Below are positions 9,327 to 17,991 of a DNA stretch of 64,000 nucleotides, piece after piece. The notes beneath the pieces were generated by a model. The model ran no database searches. It saw nothing but the letters and a program-made list of their open reading frames with translations, and was not told where the DNA came from. A program made the translations under genes and the position numbers. The DNA is from Chitinophaga sp. CF118 (GTDB lineage Bacteria; Bacteroidota; Bacteroidia; Chitinophagales; Chitinophagaceae): NCBI RefSeq assembly GCF_900112615.1, contig NZ_FOMK01000001.1:1240001-1304000 (forward strand), read 5' to 3'. The first letter of the stretch is position 1. Each line of letters opens with the position of its first letter.

Positions 9327-9481
9327 ATATTAAATGTAAAGCAAAAAAATCGGCTGTAAAAGCAGGTTCATCAAAAATGCTGTTATCAGTGTTCAAACAA
9401 GCATCTTAGTTTGTCTTTACATTCTGTTTATCAGGATCTAATAGAAGATCCCGGTATTTTTATTTGTAGGTCTATCGAATT

Positions 9482-10177
9482 TTACCCTCTCAGAATTTTC
9501 CCTACTTCATCTGCATATGCCGCGCCAATACTCACGGGCACGGAGCCTATGTATAAACAATTTCTGTCTGCCTTTTCTATTTTATTATTGGCGACAATAA
9601 AAGAACGGTGCACGCGGGTAAACTGTGCAGGAGGCAGCAAGGCCAACGCTTCCTGCATAGACAGGCGGGAAAGGAGCCGCTTGTCTTTCATTACAAAACT
9701 GATATAATTACCCGCACTTTCCAGGTACAATATTTCGTTCAGCGGTAGTTTATATTGTTCATACCCGCTTTTTATTACGATATAAGTGGGAGTATCCTGT
9801 CTGCTACTGTTCTGCATTAATTCCAGTAACGCTTTTGCTTTATTACAGGCCTTTGAAAACCGTTCTGAAGAAAAGGGTTTCAGCAGATAATCAATTGCAT
9901 CCAGTTCAAAGCTTTGTACAGCATGTTCGGAATAGGCAGTGGTGAAGATGACTAAAGGAGCACCAGGCAGCACAGTCATCAGTTCCAGTCCTGAAATATC
10001 CGGCATTTTTATATCAAGAAAAACAAGGTCTGTTTTTTCCTTTTTTAAGTAAGCAAGCGCTTCATAGGGATCTGTAAAAGATCCTTTCATTTCAAGAAAA
10101 GGCACCTGTTGTGCATGTGTGCTGATGACAGATAAAGCGACCTGTTCATCATCAATAGCAATTGCATTTATTTTCAT
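9482..10177 (-). CDS. LytTR-family response regulator, 231 aa
   Basis: Two-domain regulator. The receiver domain (1-120) has acidic pocket DD at 9-10, phospho-acceptor Asp55 in LVFLDIKMPD, a switch Thr in VIFTTAYS and the conserved Lys in DYLLKPFS. The LytTR DNA-binding domain (about 130-231) contains YILYLESAGNYISF-like and FTRVHRSFIVANNKI stretches. LytTR proteins bind pairs of 9-10 bp direct repeats about one or two helical turns apart. Its ATG overlaps the stop of the sensor-kinase gene by 4 bp, so the two form a cognate pair. The target genes are unknown. Confidence 0.93.
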   Translation of the reverse strand: MKINAIAIDDEQVALSVISTHAQQVPFLEMKGSFTDPYEALAYLKKEKTDLVFLDIKMPDISGLELMTVLPGAPLVIFTTAYSEHAVQSFELDAIDYLLKPFSSERFSKACNKAKALLELMQNSSRQDTPTYIVIKSGYEQYKLPLNEILYLESAGNYISFVMKDKRLLSRLSMQEALALLPPAQFTRVHRSFIVANNKIEKADRNCLYIGSVPVSIGAAYADEVGKILRG

Positions 10178-11673
10178 ACTATCTGGATCGTGAGATGTAC
10201 AAAAAACTCTGTTCCTGTTTCACGGATACTCAGCTCATGCCTGTCGGGATATAATAAAGCCAGACGCTGCCGTACATTATTCAAACCTATGCCCATGCTA
10301 TCTTCTATATCGCTACTCCTGTTGAGATGTATAGTATTATAAACATCAAAATAGATTTTATCTGATGTACATGATAAGGATACTGCAATACGAGATCTGT
10401 TCCGTTGGCTCACTCCATATTTAAATGCATTTTCTACAAAAGGTATTAGTAACATTGGAGCTATCTCATGTTCACAATTTGTTTCATTAATATTTACTTC
10501 AATGAGTATATCCGGCGAACCCTGTGTACGAAGGCGTTGCAGTACGATATAGTTTTGGAGATATGCAATTTCTTTATCCAGTGGAATACTTTCAAGTACA
10601 TTATCATGCAACATAAAGCGCATCATATCTCCCAGCTTCTGAATACCTTCTCCGGTAGCGACTGCTTTTTCCTGCAGGGCTGTACCATATAATGTATTCA
10701 GTGCATTAAATAAAAAGTGGGGGTTGATCTGCCAGCGTAGAAAATCCAGTCCTGCCTCTGAATGATCCAGTGCTTTCTGCAAACCTTTGAATGCGATTGT
10801 TCGCTGATGACGTGCCCGGTAGATCCACCATGAAATCGGTAGTATTACTGCTATTTCGATAGCATATACGGCCAGCATAACAGGAATAATTATCTGTGCC
10901 AAATGACGATCTACCAAGGCTATAAATATTGCCAATACGAATCCTGTGAGAGAAATAAAGACCAATTCACGTGCCAGTTCCCGTTTGTTTTTATGCCGTT
11001 CGTAATTCGGATAGGTTTTGTATTGGCATATGAAATAAATGAACCCATAATAAATACCAATAAAGAAGAAGACTATCATCTCTCTTTTCCCTTCACCAGC
11101 CATGCAGATCATTAACAGCACCAGCATTGCCAGTATCACCACCAGCTCTGTTCTTATTTCTCTAAACCACGGTTTAGTGATTATGTTTCTATGCACGAAG
11201 TCAAAATACAAACGTCGCACAGCATAATATAATGCGTAAACAGTTGAATAAAATGTGGTGATAATAAATGCATATTTTACACAATGGGAATATACGCCCC
11301 TTACGGTTTTGTATACACCAAACAGGTATCCGAAATACCATGTGTAAGCGATCATTATTGTAAGGAATACTATACCTATGGTGCCCCCCAATAATAATAC
11401 ACCAATAAAGAAACGTTGCCTTTCAAGATATACGGGTACTATACGGGCATGAATGAACAGGAAAGCTGCATATATAATTGTTATATGTGCCAGCAATGGT
11501 AACAGGTAATGTTTATAATAATCAAATACCTGATTGTAGTGCTCGAATTTGTATCCATATTCATGTTGCAGTTCAAATACATTATTACCAATGCTTCTGG
11601 CAACTAACATGAATATGATTAACAGGTAAATACCTGTGGCGGCAGCAAGCTCTGTTTTTCTGAATTGATTCAT
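10174..11673 (-). CDS. Sensor histidine kinase, LytS/YehU type, 499 aa
   Basis: An inner-membrane kinase with about seven to eight hydrophobic helices in residues 12-285. The His_kinase domain follows, with phospho-acceptor His319 in LRWQINPHFLFNALNTL, the N-box PMLLIPFVENAFKYGV, and the G-box in MGIGLNNVRQRL. It lacks a PAS or periplasmic sensor domain, so sensing probably occurs within the membrane segments. It is co-transcribed and overlapping with the LytTR regulator gene, its likely phosphorylation partner. Confidence 0.92.
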   Translation of the reverse strand: MNQFRKTELAAATGIYLLIIFMLVARSIGNNVFELQHEYGYKFEHYNQVFDYYKHYLLPLLAHITIIYAAFLFIHARIVPVYLERQRFFIGVLLLGGTIGIVFLTIMIAYTWYFGYLFGVYKTVRGVYSHCVKYAFIITTFYSTVYALYYAVRRLYFDFVHRNIITKPWFREIRTELVVILAMLVLLMICMAGEGKREMIVFFFIGIYYGFIYFICQYKTYPNYERHKNKRELARELVFISLTGFVLAIFIALVDRHLAQIIIPVMLAVYAIEIAVILPISWWIYRARHQRTIAFKGLQKALDHSEAGLDFLRWQINPHFLFNALNTLYGTALQEKAVATGEGIQKLGDMMRFMLHDNVLESIPLDKEIAYLQNYIVLQRLRTQGSPDILIEVNINETNCEHEIAPMLLIPFVENAFKYGVSQRNRSRIAVSLSCTSDKIYFDVYNTIHLNRSSDIEDSMGIGLNNVRQRLALLYPDRHELSIRETGTEFFVHLTIQIV

Positions 11674-11742
11674 GAGGATTAAACTTTCAGCAATGATAAT
11701 TATCCCTTACGCACTTTTTTAATATATGTGACTAAAGTATAA

Positions 11743-13305
11743 TTATCGGGTGTAAAAACCTATGATCATCTCTGCTACACGCTCTCCATCCATTGCAGCA
11801 GATACAATACCACCAGCATAACCAGCACCTTCTCCACATGGATATAACCCACTGATTTGCGGATGCATGAGGGTATCATCATTCCTTGGTATGCGTACCG
11901 GCGAAGATGTGCGTGATTCTGTTGCTACTACAATAGCATCTTCTGTATAATATCCTCTCATCTTTTTTCCGAATGCCTGAAATGCTTTTGCCAGCCGGTT
12001 ATGTACACTCGCTGGCAATACTTCACGCAGGTTGGTACTATTTACGCCGGGAAGATAAGAGCAGGAAGGCAATGACCCGGATACTTTACTACGAACAAAA
12101 TCAGTCATGCGCTGAGCGGGCGCAACAAATTGTCCGCCTCCGGCATTAAAAGAATCCTGTTCTACCATTTGCTGATAATACATAGCGGACAGTGGACCTT
12201 TATCTGCAAAAGGAATGAAGTCTGTTTCATCTACTGTTACCACCATACCGGAATTGGCATAGGGGTTATCCCGTTTGGATGGTGACCAGCCATTTACGAC
12301 AAGTTCTCCCGGATCTGTAGCAGCAGGTGCGATGATTCCGCCCGGGCACATACAAAATGAAAATACACCACGGCCATCTACCTGTTCTACCAGGCTGTAA
12401 CTGGCAGGCGGCAAGAGTTCATCGCGTAAAGGATTATGATATTGTGCGCTGTCAATTAATTCCTGCGGATGTTCTATTCTCACACCCAGTGCAAAAGGTT
12501 TGGCACTTATTAATATATTCTTTTGTGCTAATAAACGAAAAATATCTCTGGCAGAGTGACCGGTTGCAAGAACGACCTGTTCGGCAGTATATGTTTGTCC
12601 GGTAGCCGTTTGCACGCCGGTTACCTGATTGTTCTTTACATGAATATCAGTGACCTTCTGTTCAAAGTGTACGGCACCTCCACTATTCTCAATCTGTTCA
12701 CGCATAGCAATAATGATATGCGGAAGTTTGTTAGTTCCGATATGAGGATGTGCATCATACATTATTTTTTCAGTTGCCCCGAAATGAACAAAGATGCTGA
12801 GTATCCTGTTGATGTCACCTCTTTTATTGGAACGGGTATATAATTTCCCATCAGAATAGGTTCCCGCCCCACCTTCCCCAAAACAATAGTTTGAATCGGG
12901 ATTTATGGTGCCTGTTTTATTTAATGCTGCCAGATCCCGGCGACGGGCCCTAACATCTTTCCCTCTTTCAAGAACTATCGGTTTAATACCGGATTCTATT
13001 AGTCGCAGAGCAGCAAATAATCCCGCAGGGCCGGCACCAATAACAATTGCAGCCGGGGCATCTGCAGGCAGTGTATCATATAGAGGTATGACCCTTTCGC
13101 GTTCAACAAAAGGTTCATCAATAAATACTTTGACTGTCAGCATAAAATACACTTGCCTGGAACGTGCGTCAATAGAGCGTTTCAGCAAATGAAAACCCGT
13201 GATGGTTGTTCTTTTTATGCCAATAGCAGCAGCGGCTTGTGTAATAATAGCATCATCAGATGCGGCCTGGGAAGGCAGGAGTTTGAGAGAGATTTGCTGT
13301 ATCAT
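11743..13305 (-). CDS. NAD(P)/FAD-dependent oxidoreductase (COG2509-type), 520 aa
   Basis: A flavoprotein of the uncharacterised FAD-dependent dehydrogenase group. After an 80-residue N-terminal domain comes the dinucleotide fold [15 protein letters not shown] (residues about 91-105). CFGEGGAGTYSDGKLYTRSN, VLATGHSARDIF and the C-terminal FAD-contact strand LYPCGEGAGYAGGIVSAAMDG follow; all are hallmarks of this family. The natural substrate is unknown. It is a single gene upstream of the kinase gene on the same strand, 69 bp away, and not obviously in its operon. Confidence 0.87.
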   Translation of the reverse strand: MIQQISLKLLPSQAASDDAIITQAAAAIGIKRTTITGFHLLKRSIDARSRQVYFMLTVKVFIDEPFVERERVIPLYDTLPADAPAAIVIGAGPAGLFAALRLIESGIKPIVLERGKDVRARRRDLAALNKTGTINPDSNYCFGEGGAGTYSDGKLYTRSNKRGDINRILSIFVHFGATEKIMYDAHPHIGTNKLPHIIIAMREQIENSGGAVHFEQKVTDIHVKNNQVTGVQTATGQTYTAEQVVLATGHSARDIFRLLAQKNILISAKPFALGVRIEHPQELIDSAQYHNPLRDELLPPASYSLVEQVDGRGVFSFCMCPGGIIAPAATDPGELVVNGWSPSKRDNPYANSGMVVTVDETDFIPFADKGPLSAMYYQQMVEQDSFNAGGGQFVAPAQRMTDFVRSKVSGSLPSCSYLPGVNSTNLREVLPASVHNRLAKAFQAFGKKMRGYYTEDAIVVATESRTSSPVRIPRNDDTLMHPQISGLYPCGEGAGYAGGIVSAAMDGERVAEMIIGFYTR

Positions 13306-13637
13306 ACTGAAGGTTAGGTATTTATCCTAAAACACTGCGAAGATAATGATTTTCGTTATGATCCCATTACGGGGGCTTGCACTAAGTATTGTTACCTATT
13401 ACAGATAAGGAATGTGGGGCGACAAAGTGATAGTAATGTAGAAATATATGGGGATTGGTTTAATCTGATGGTTACATTATATATTAAAGCATCTACCAGT
13501 TATTGTTTATAAGAGAGCACGCAGGATCTACCTGGTGAAAGATTCCGGGGAGATAAAACCGTAAATACAAAACGGGTACCTGGATTATCACAGGTACCCG
13601 CTAAGATATTTTGTTAATGAGTTGTTATTGCAACGTC
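13306..13637. other. Intergenic region without a gene
   Basis: This 332-bp stretch lies between the FAD dehydrogenase gene start and the end of the DUF3127 gene. It holds the DUF3127 terminator at 13573-13600 and presumably the promoter of the dehydrogenase gene. No ORF or RNA gene was recognised. Confidence 0.6.
13573..13600 (-). terminator. Terminator hairpin after DUF3127 gene
   Basis: CGGGTACCTG (13573-13582) and CAGGTACCCG (13591-13600) form a perfect 10-bp stem with an 8-nt loop. It is 38 bp past the stop codon on the reverse strand and is followed there by TTTTGTATTT. Confidence 0.75.
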
Positions 13638-14027
13638 TTAAAACGGCAGATCATCTGCCTGTGAACTACTACTTCCTGAAGATACTTCCTGAGATGTATT
13701 GTAATTCGGCTGAGGATCAGTTGTCGGACCGCCTGCAACTACAGACTCCATGCGCCATGCATCCAGGTTGGTGATGTAGTTAACACGACCATCTTTTTCC
13801 CAGCGGGTACCTCTTATATTAAAGTACACCTTTACGGTTTCGCCTTCATTAAAACGGTCTACGATAGCGGTTCTATCCTGTACCGCCTGGAACTTGATAA
13901 AGTTGTTTATAACACGGCCATTGATATCATCAGACTTTTCGATAACGAATTCCCGTGTCTTAAAGGTTTCGCTACGTTGCATCGTATTATACTTCACGAT
14001 CAGCTTTCCGGTTATTTCAAAACTCAT
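13638..14027 (-). CDS. DUF3127 domain-containing protein, 129 aa
   Basis: A small acidic-tailed cytoplasmic protein. Residues 1-100 match the DUF3127 family as I know it, an OB-fold-like domain, with stretches such as EITGKLIVKYNTMQRSETFK, NFIKFQAVQD and VKVYFNIRGTRWEKDGRVNY. A Ser-rich linker and DDLPF tail resemble the protein-interaction tails of single-stranded DNA-binding proteins (SSB). A nucleic-acid role is therefore plausible but unproven. It is divergent from dnaA and has its own terminator. Confidence 0.82.
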   Translation of the reverse strand: MSFEITGKLIVKYNTMQRSETFKTREFVIEKSDDINGRVINNFIKFQAVQDRTAIVDRFNEGETVKVYFNIRGTRWEKDGRVNYITNLDAWRMESVVAGGPTTDPQPNYNTSQEVSSGSSSSQADDLPF

Positions 14028-14615
14028 ATAAAAAATTTTAACTGTTCTAGAGGGCCAAAGATAGGTTTTTTAAAAGAAGTGACACGCAATAAAATTTAAA
14101 ACAATTAGTTATCAGTAGTGTAAGGAAAATACAGGCGCGTATATAAGAAATTTGCATGGTATTTGCATTGTTAAAGCACATTTTTTTAAGTGCAATTACT
14201 AACATAGTTTTGCACGCCCCAGGGGAATTATTAACATCGGGTATAGCCATAAAAGATGGTTTATTATCCTGTTTGTTATCATACAATATTATTTTATCTG
14301 TAAGTATACATATCTATGGGAAACGAGGTAATGCCAACTAGAAAGGCCTGTATATCAAAGCAGTGTGGTACTATATTTTATCTTATTAAAAAGACAACAA
14401 AAACAGCGTGATAACAATGAACAAAAGGGCAAAAATCATAGGCGACGATCTGTAATCAGGGAATCAAAAACAAGGGGAGATAAATTTTTTTTTTCAACAT
14501 TTTCTACAGATATTCGTCGTCCTGTCTGAAAAATCTCTCAACTCCCCACGTTGACTGATTTTAATTTTCGAGAAACAATCCTTAATTCAAGAACAACGTA
14601 ATCTTTAAAATCTCA
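14028..14615. other. AT-rich intergenic region upstream of dnaA
   Basis: This 588-bp AT-rich stretch separates divergent DUF3127 and dnaA. A TAnnTTTG match (TAGTTTTG, 14205-14212) could be a distant promoter toward dnaA. Two ATTTGCAT copies lie 12 bp apart at about 14150-14170, and a small GCAC/GTGC hairpin follows. I looked for clustered DnaA boxes (TTATCCACA) and found no exact copy, so an origin is not called. A 61-aa ORF here has no coding character. Confidence 0.5.
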
Positions 14616-16049
14616 ATGAATAAAACTTGCGACCAAGTTTGGGAAAGGTGTCTTAATATAATTAGGGATATTGTGGAATGGCAGCCATTTAAAACCTGGT
14701 TTGAACCTATTAAACCAATACAACTTGAAAACAATGTTTTAACCATTCAGGTCCCCAGTCAGTTCTTTTATGAATATCTTGAAGAGCACTACGTAGGATT
14801 ATTGGGTAAAACAATTAAGCGTGAACTGGGAAAAGAAGCCCGGTTAGAGTATCGTATCGTGGTGGAAAACGGTACTCCTCATCAGCATCCTAAAACGGTG
14901 AACATGCCAACGCAGTTTACCAAATCAAAAAAAGATAGTGATGTTGATTTTCCGCTGACCATTCAAAACCCGGTTAAGAACCCATTCGTAATACCAGGCA
15001 TCAAACGTGTACAGATAGATTCTCAGCTGAATCCTCATTATACTTTCGAATCTTATATTGAAGGTGACTGTAACCGTGTTGCCCGCAGAGCCGGTAAAAC
15101 GGTTTCTGAAAAACCCGGTGGCACCTCTTTTAATCCGTTGGTTATATATGGTAGTGTAGGATTAGGTAAAACACACCTGGCGCAAGCCATCGGTAATGAA
15201 GTGAAACGCGTACATCCCACCAAAGCGGTATTGTATGTAAGCGCTGAAAAATTCATCAACCAGTTTATCGATCATTCCAAGAATAGTATCATCAATGACT
15301 TCATTCACTTTTACCAGTTGATTGATGTATTAATAGTAGATGATATCCAATTCTTTGCCAGGGCAGAAAAAACACAGGATGCCTTCTTTGCTATCTTCAA
15401 TCACCTGCATCAATCCGGTAAACAACTCATATTAACATCCGACAAACCACCCAAAGATCTGGATGGCTTACAGGAAAGATTACTGAGCCGTTTCCGCTGG
15501 GGACTAAGTGCAGATATGCAAATGCCCGACTTTGAAACACGCATGGAAATATTAGAAATGAAAATGCGTAATGATGGTCTGGAAATGCCAAAAGAAGTAG
15601 TCAAGTATGTTGCCTATAATATTCAAAGTAACGTACGTGAGCTGGAAGGTGCACTAATCTCCTTATTGGCACAATCTTCCCTTAACAGGAAAGAAATTGA
15701 CCTTGAACTGGCTAAACGTGTACTAAAATCTTTTGTAAAAACTTCTTCCAAAGAAATTACCATCGAAAGCATCCAGAAAATGGTATGCGAGTATTTTGAT
15801 GTGCCTTATGATAAACTGCTGCAAAAAACACGTAAACGTGAAATTGTACAGGCAAGGCAGATTACTATGTATCTCGCTAAATCATTCACTAAAAATTCAT
15901 TAAAAACCATCGGTGAACATTTTGGCGGCCGCGATCACACTACCGTGATCCACTCCTGCCAGACTGTAAAAGACCTGATGGATACCGATAACACATTCCG
16001 TGACAATGTGATCGAATTGCAACAAAAAGTGCAACTGGCAGCTATGTAA
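14616..16049 (+). CDS. dnaA: Chromosomal replication initiator protein DnaA
   Basis: A complete 477-residue initiator. Domain I (1-90, with KTWFEPIKPIQLENNVLTI) mediates DnaB and oligomer contacts. The linker domain II is short. The AAA+ domain III has Walker A at residues 179-186 (GSVGLGKT) and Walker B Asp242-Asp243 in VLIVDDIQFFA. Domain IV contains the DNA-binding signature GGRDHTTVIHS. It binds DnaA boxes and melts the origin. It is monocistronic with a hairpin terminator right after the stop. The GSVGLGKT variant (Ser instead of the usual Gly or Pro) is within family range. Confidence 0.98.
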   Translation: MNKTCDQVWERCLNIIRDIVEWQPFKTWFEPIKPIQLENNVLTIQVPSQFFYEYLEEHYVGLLGKTIKRELGKEARLEYRIVVENGTPHQHPKTVNMPTQFTKSKKDSDVDFPLTIQNPVKNPFVIPGIKRVQIDSQLNPHYTFESYIEGDCNRVARRAGKTVSEKPGGTSFNPLVIYGSVGLGKTHLAQAIGNEVKRVHPTKAVLYVSAEKFINQFIDHSKNSIINDFIHFYQLIDVLIVDDIQFFARAEKTQDAFFAIFNHLHQSGKQLILTSDKPPKDLDGLQERLLSRFRWGLSADMQMPDFETRMEILEMKMRNDGLEMPKEVVKYVAYNIQSNVRELEGALISLLAQSSLNRKEIDLELAKRVLKSFVKTSSKEITIESIQKMVCEYFDVPYDKLLQKTRKREIVQARQITMYLAKSFTKNSLKTIGEHFGGRDHTTVIHSCQTVKDLMDTDNTFRDNVIELQQKVQLAAM

Positions 16050-16074
16050 ATTACCCCCCTATATAAACCTTATT

Positions 16075-16112
16075 AAAAAAGTCCCCGCAAATCCTGCCGG
16101 GACTTTTTTTTT
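16075..16112 (+). terminator. Terminator after dnaA
   Basis: AAAAAAGTCCCCG (16075-16087) pairs with CGGGACTTTTTT (from 16098), followed by a long T-run. It starts 26 bp after the dnaA stop. Confidence 0.92.
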
Positions 16113-16197
16113 TGCTACCAGTTTTGCGATTAACTTTATTATATTGTGCTTAACAATTTCATAATTCACGTATAGAGGAAGCTTAGATAACAACCAA

Positions 16198-16205
16198 TAA
16201 CTTTG
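16198..16205 (+). promoter_or_regulatory. Bacteroidota -7 box of ECF sigma gene
   Basis: TAACTTTG matches TAnnTTTG exactly. It would place the transcript start near 16212, upstream of the ATG at 16223 but downstream of an in-frame GTG at 16205. This supports the ATG as the true start. Confidence 0.5.
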
Positions 16206-16222
16206 TGGCACGTAATTGTCTT

Positions 16223-16789
16223 ATGCCAAAAGAATATCAACATAGTTTATGGAATTCTATCCGGCTTGGTAATGAAAAGGCCTTCCGACAGTTATTTGAT
16301 GAATACTGGGAAGCCCTCTATTGCTATGCCTGTAAGATCACCAGAGATCATTCACTCGCACAAGACATTGTTCAGGGATTGTTCATTCACCTTTGGGAAA
16401 AGCATTCTTCCCTTCCGGAAGTAAAAGTGGTTCTCCCTTACCTGCACAGCGCACTGAAAAACCGTTTGCTAAATGCTCTCCGTGACGAAAACCTCTATCA
16501 ACGCCACGTAGACATCTTTAAAGAAACAAATAAGGAAAACGATCATTCTGCCGTTGAACACCTGCAGTTTAAGGAAACTGAAAGATTATTGCATCAATCC
16601 ATTAATCAGTTACCAGGGAAAATGAAGGACGTATTTTACCTTCACCGTATAGAAAATCTTTCCGTAGCAGAAATTGCCCTGCTCCAGGGCACTTCCCCCC
16701 AAACTATCCGTAACCAGCTGAATACAGCCCTGCAAAAAATAAAATCTTTCTGGGTCATAGAAATACTGATTGTACTCTGGTTATTATAA
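16223..16789 (+). CDS. RNA polymerase ECF sigma factor (FecI-like), 188 aa
   Basis: Sigma-70 region 2 lies at about residues 15-80 (AFRQLFDEYWEALYCYACKI, DIVQGLFIHLWEKHSS). Region 4 lies at about 115-170 (LPGKMKDVFYLHRIENLSVA, EIALLQGTSPQTIRNQLNTA). Such FecI-like sigmas direct transcription of the neighbouring TonB-dependent transporter when released by their FecR anti-sigma factor. The ATG at 16223 is preferred over an in-frame GTG at 16205. It heads the locus sigma, FecR, SusC, SusD, phosphatase. The C-terminus ends in a hydrophobic stretch (VIEILIVLWLL), common in this group. Confidence 0.92.
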   Translation: MPKEYQHSLWNSIRLGNEKAFRQLFDEYWEALYCYACKITRDHSLAQDIVQGLFIHLWEKHSSLPEVKVVLPYLHSALKNRLLNALRDENLYQRHVDIFKETNKENDHSAVEHLQFKETERLLHQSINQLPGKMKDVFYLHRIENLSVAEIALLQGTSPQTIRNQLNTALQKIKSFWVIEILIVLWLL

Positions 16790-16928
16790 GACTCCTATTC
16801 AATATTTCATTATAACATTCTGCAAACGGCTGGCTCCGGCAGGACTTTTTTGTTACCAAATTGTTAACGACTCTACCCAGATAGTTATTCCTCCTTCCTG
16901 AAGTGTCTTCTTATAAACCAACTTAAGT

Positions 16929-17891
16929 TTGGACAAAGGGACATTATCGTTATTACTGAAAAAATTCAGGCAGGGTACCTGCACTCCGGAGGAACAGCAG
17001 CTTTTATACAAATGGCTGGATGCTCTGGAACAGGACGATACCTCTCCTGCATCATTATCGGCTGCTGAAAGGCAAACCATTAAACAGGAAATGCAGCAAC
17101 AAATATTTCCTGTTGCAAAAAACAATACGCGCCTCCTTTTAATGAGGGTGGCAGCCGTAGTATTACCATTGGTGATTGCCAGTTATTTCATTTTGCATTA
17201 TAAAGAAGACTCTCGCAGTAAACAATACGTTGCAGACAAAACATGGCATACCGTACATAATACTGGTAACCATCTGCAAAAGGTAATATTGCCAGACCAT
17301 TCTATTGTATTATTAGGGCGCTACAGTACCATTCAATTCCCGGAACATTTTTCCGGTCCGGAAAGACCGGTAAAGATCCTGGAAGGAAAGGCCTTCTTTG
17401 AAACGGTAACTGATACCCGGCATCCATTTATAGTAGAAGATGCCTCAGGAATCCGAACTACGGTATTAGGAACTTCCTTTACTGTAGAAACCAGCCGCAC
17501 ACTCCGGATATCCAGGGTTGCCGTTGCTACCGGCAAGGTGAAAGTGCAGGGCGTGGGAACCAAACCCACTGTATTACTGCCTGCTCAGCGGCTTACTTTC
17601 AGAGAGAATAATACTACTCCCAGGCAGGATAGTATCAGTACTGACGATCTCATGGCATGGACAAAAGAAGAGATCGTATTACGCAATGCGACACTACAGG
17701 AATTGCTACTCACAATAAAGAATCAATACGGTATCACGGCCACAACATCCCTGAATGTAAACCAGGGAAATTACACTATCCGCTTTCCAGCGACAATGGC
17801 GCTACCGGAGGTATTAGACATCATTCAAAAAATCAGTTACAAACCAAAAATTCATTTTACTATGCAAAAGGATCAACTGAGTATCTACTAA
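16929..17891 (+). CDS. FecR-family anti-sigma factor, 320 aa
   Basis: This inner-membrane regulator has a cytoplasmic N-terminus (FRQGTCTPEEQQLLYKWLD) that binds sigma. One membrane helix follows near residues 73-90 (LLLMRVAAVVLPLVIASYFI). The periplasmic FecR domain (about 105-205) has VILPDHSIVLLGRYSTIQFP and KILEGKAFFETV, and a C-terminal DUF4974-type domain ends the protein. No ATG is available after the upstream in-frame stop at 16914, so the start is a TTG at 16929. That rare start may keep the level low relative to sigma. It would receive the signal from the STN domain of the SusC protein encoded next. Confidence 0.9.
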   Translation: MDKGTLSLLLKKFRQGTCTPEEQQLLYKWLDALEQDDTSPASLSAAERQTIKQEMQQQIFPVAKNNTRLLLMRVAAVVLPLVIASYFILHYKEDSRSKQYVADKTWHTVHNTGNHLQKVILPDHSIVLLGRYSTIQFPEHFSGPERPVKILEGKAFFETVTDTRHPFIVEDASGIRTTVLGTSFTVETSRTLRISRVAVATGKVKVQGVGTKPTVLLPAQRLTFRENNTTPRQDSISTDDLMAWTKEEIVLRNATLQELLLTIKNQYGITATTSLNVNQGNYTIRFPATMALPEVLDIIQKISYKPKIHFTMQKDQLSIY

Positions 17892-17991
17892 AAATTCAAT
17901 AATCGATTTTCAGATTACGATCTATCCAACTTATCACGGCATTAAAACACCGGACTGACATTGTCATGCCTTTACCTTAACAAAAACTGAT

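Noticed and set aside
14156..14341. 61-codon ORF upstream of dnaA
   Set aside because: Hydrophobic but with no recognised family, no start signal and located in very AT-rich DNA where short ORFs arise by chance.
14028..14615. Replication origin next to dnaA
   Set aside because: No clustered TTATCCACA-type DnaA boxes or clear unwinding-element layout were seen; proximity to dnaA alone is not enough in this phylum.
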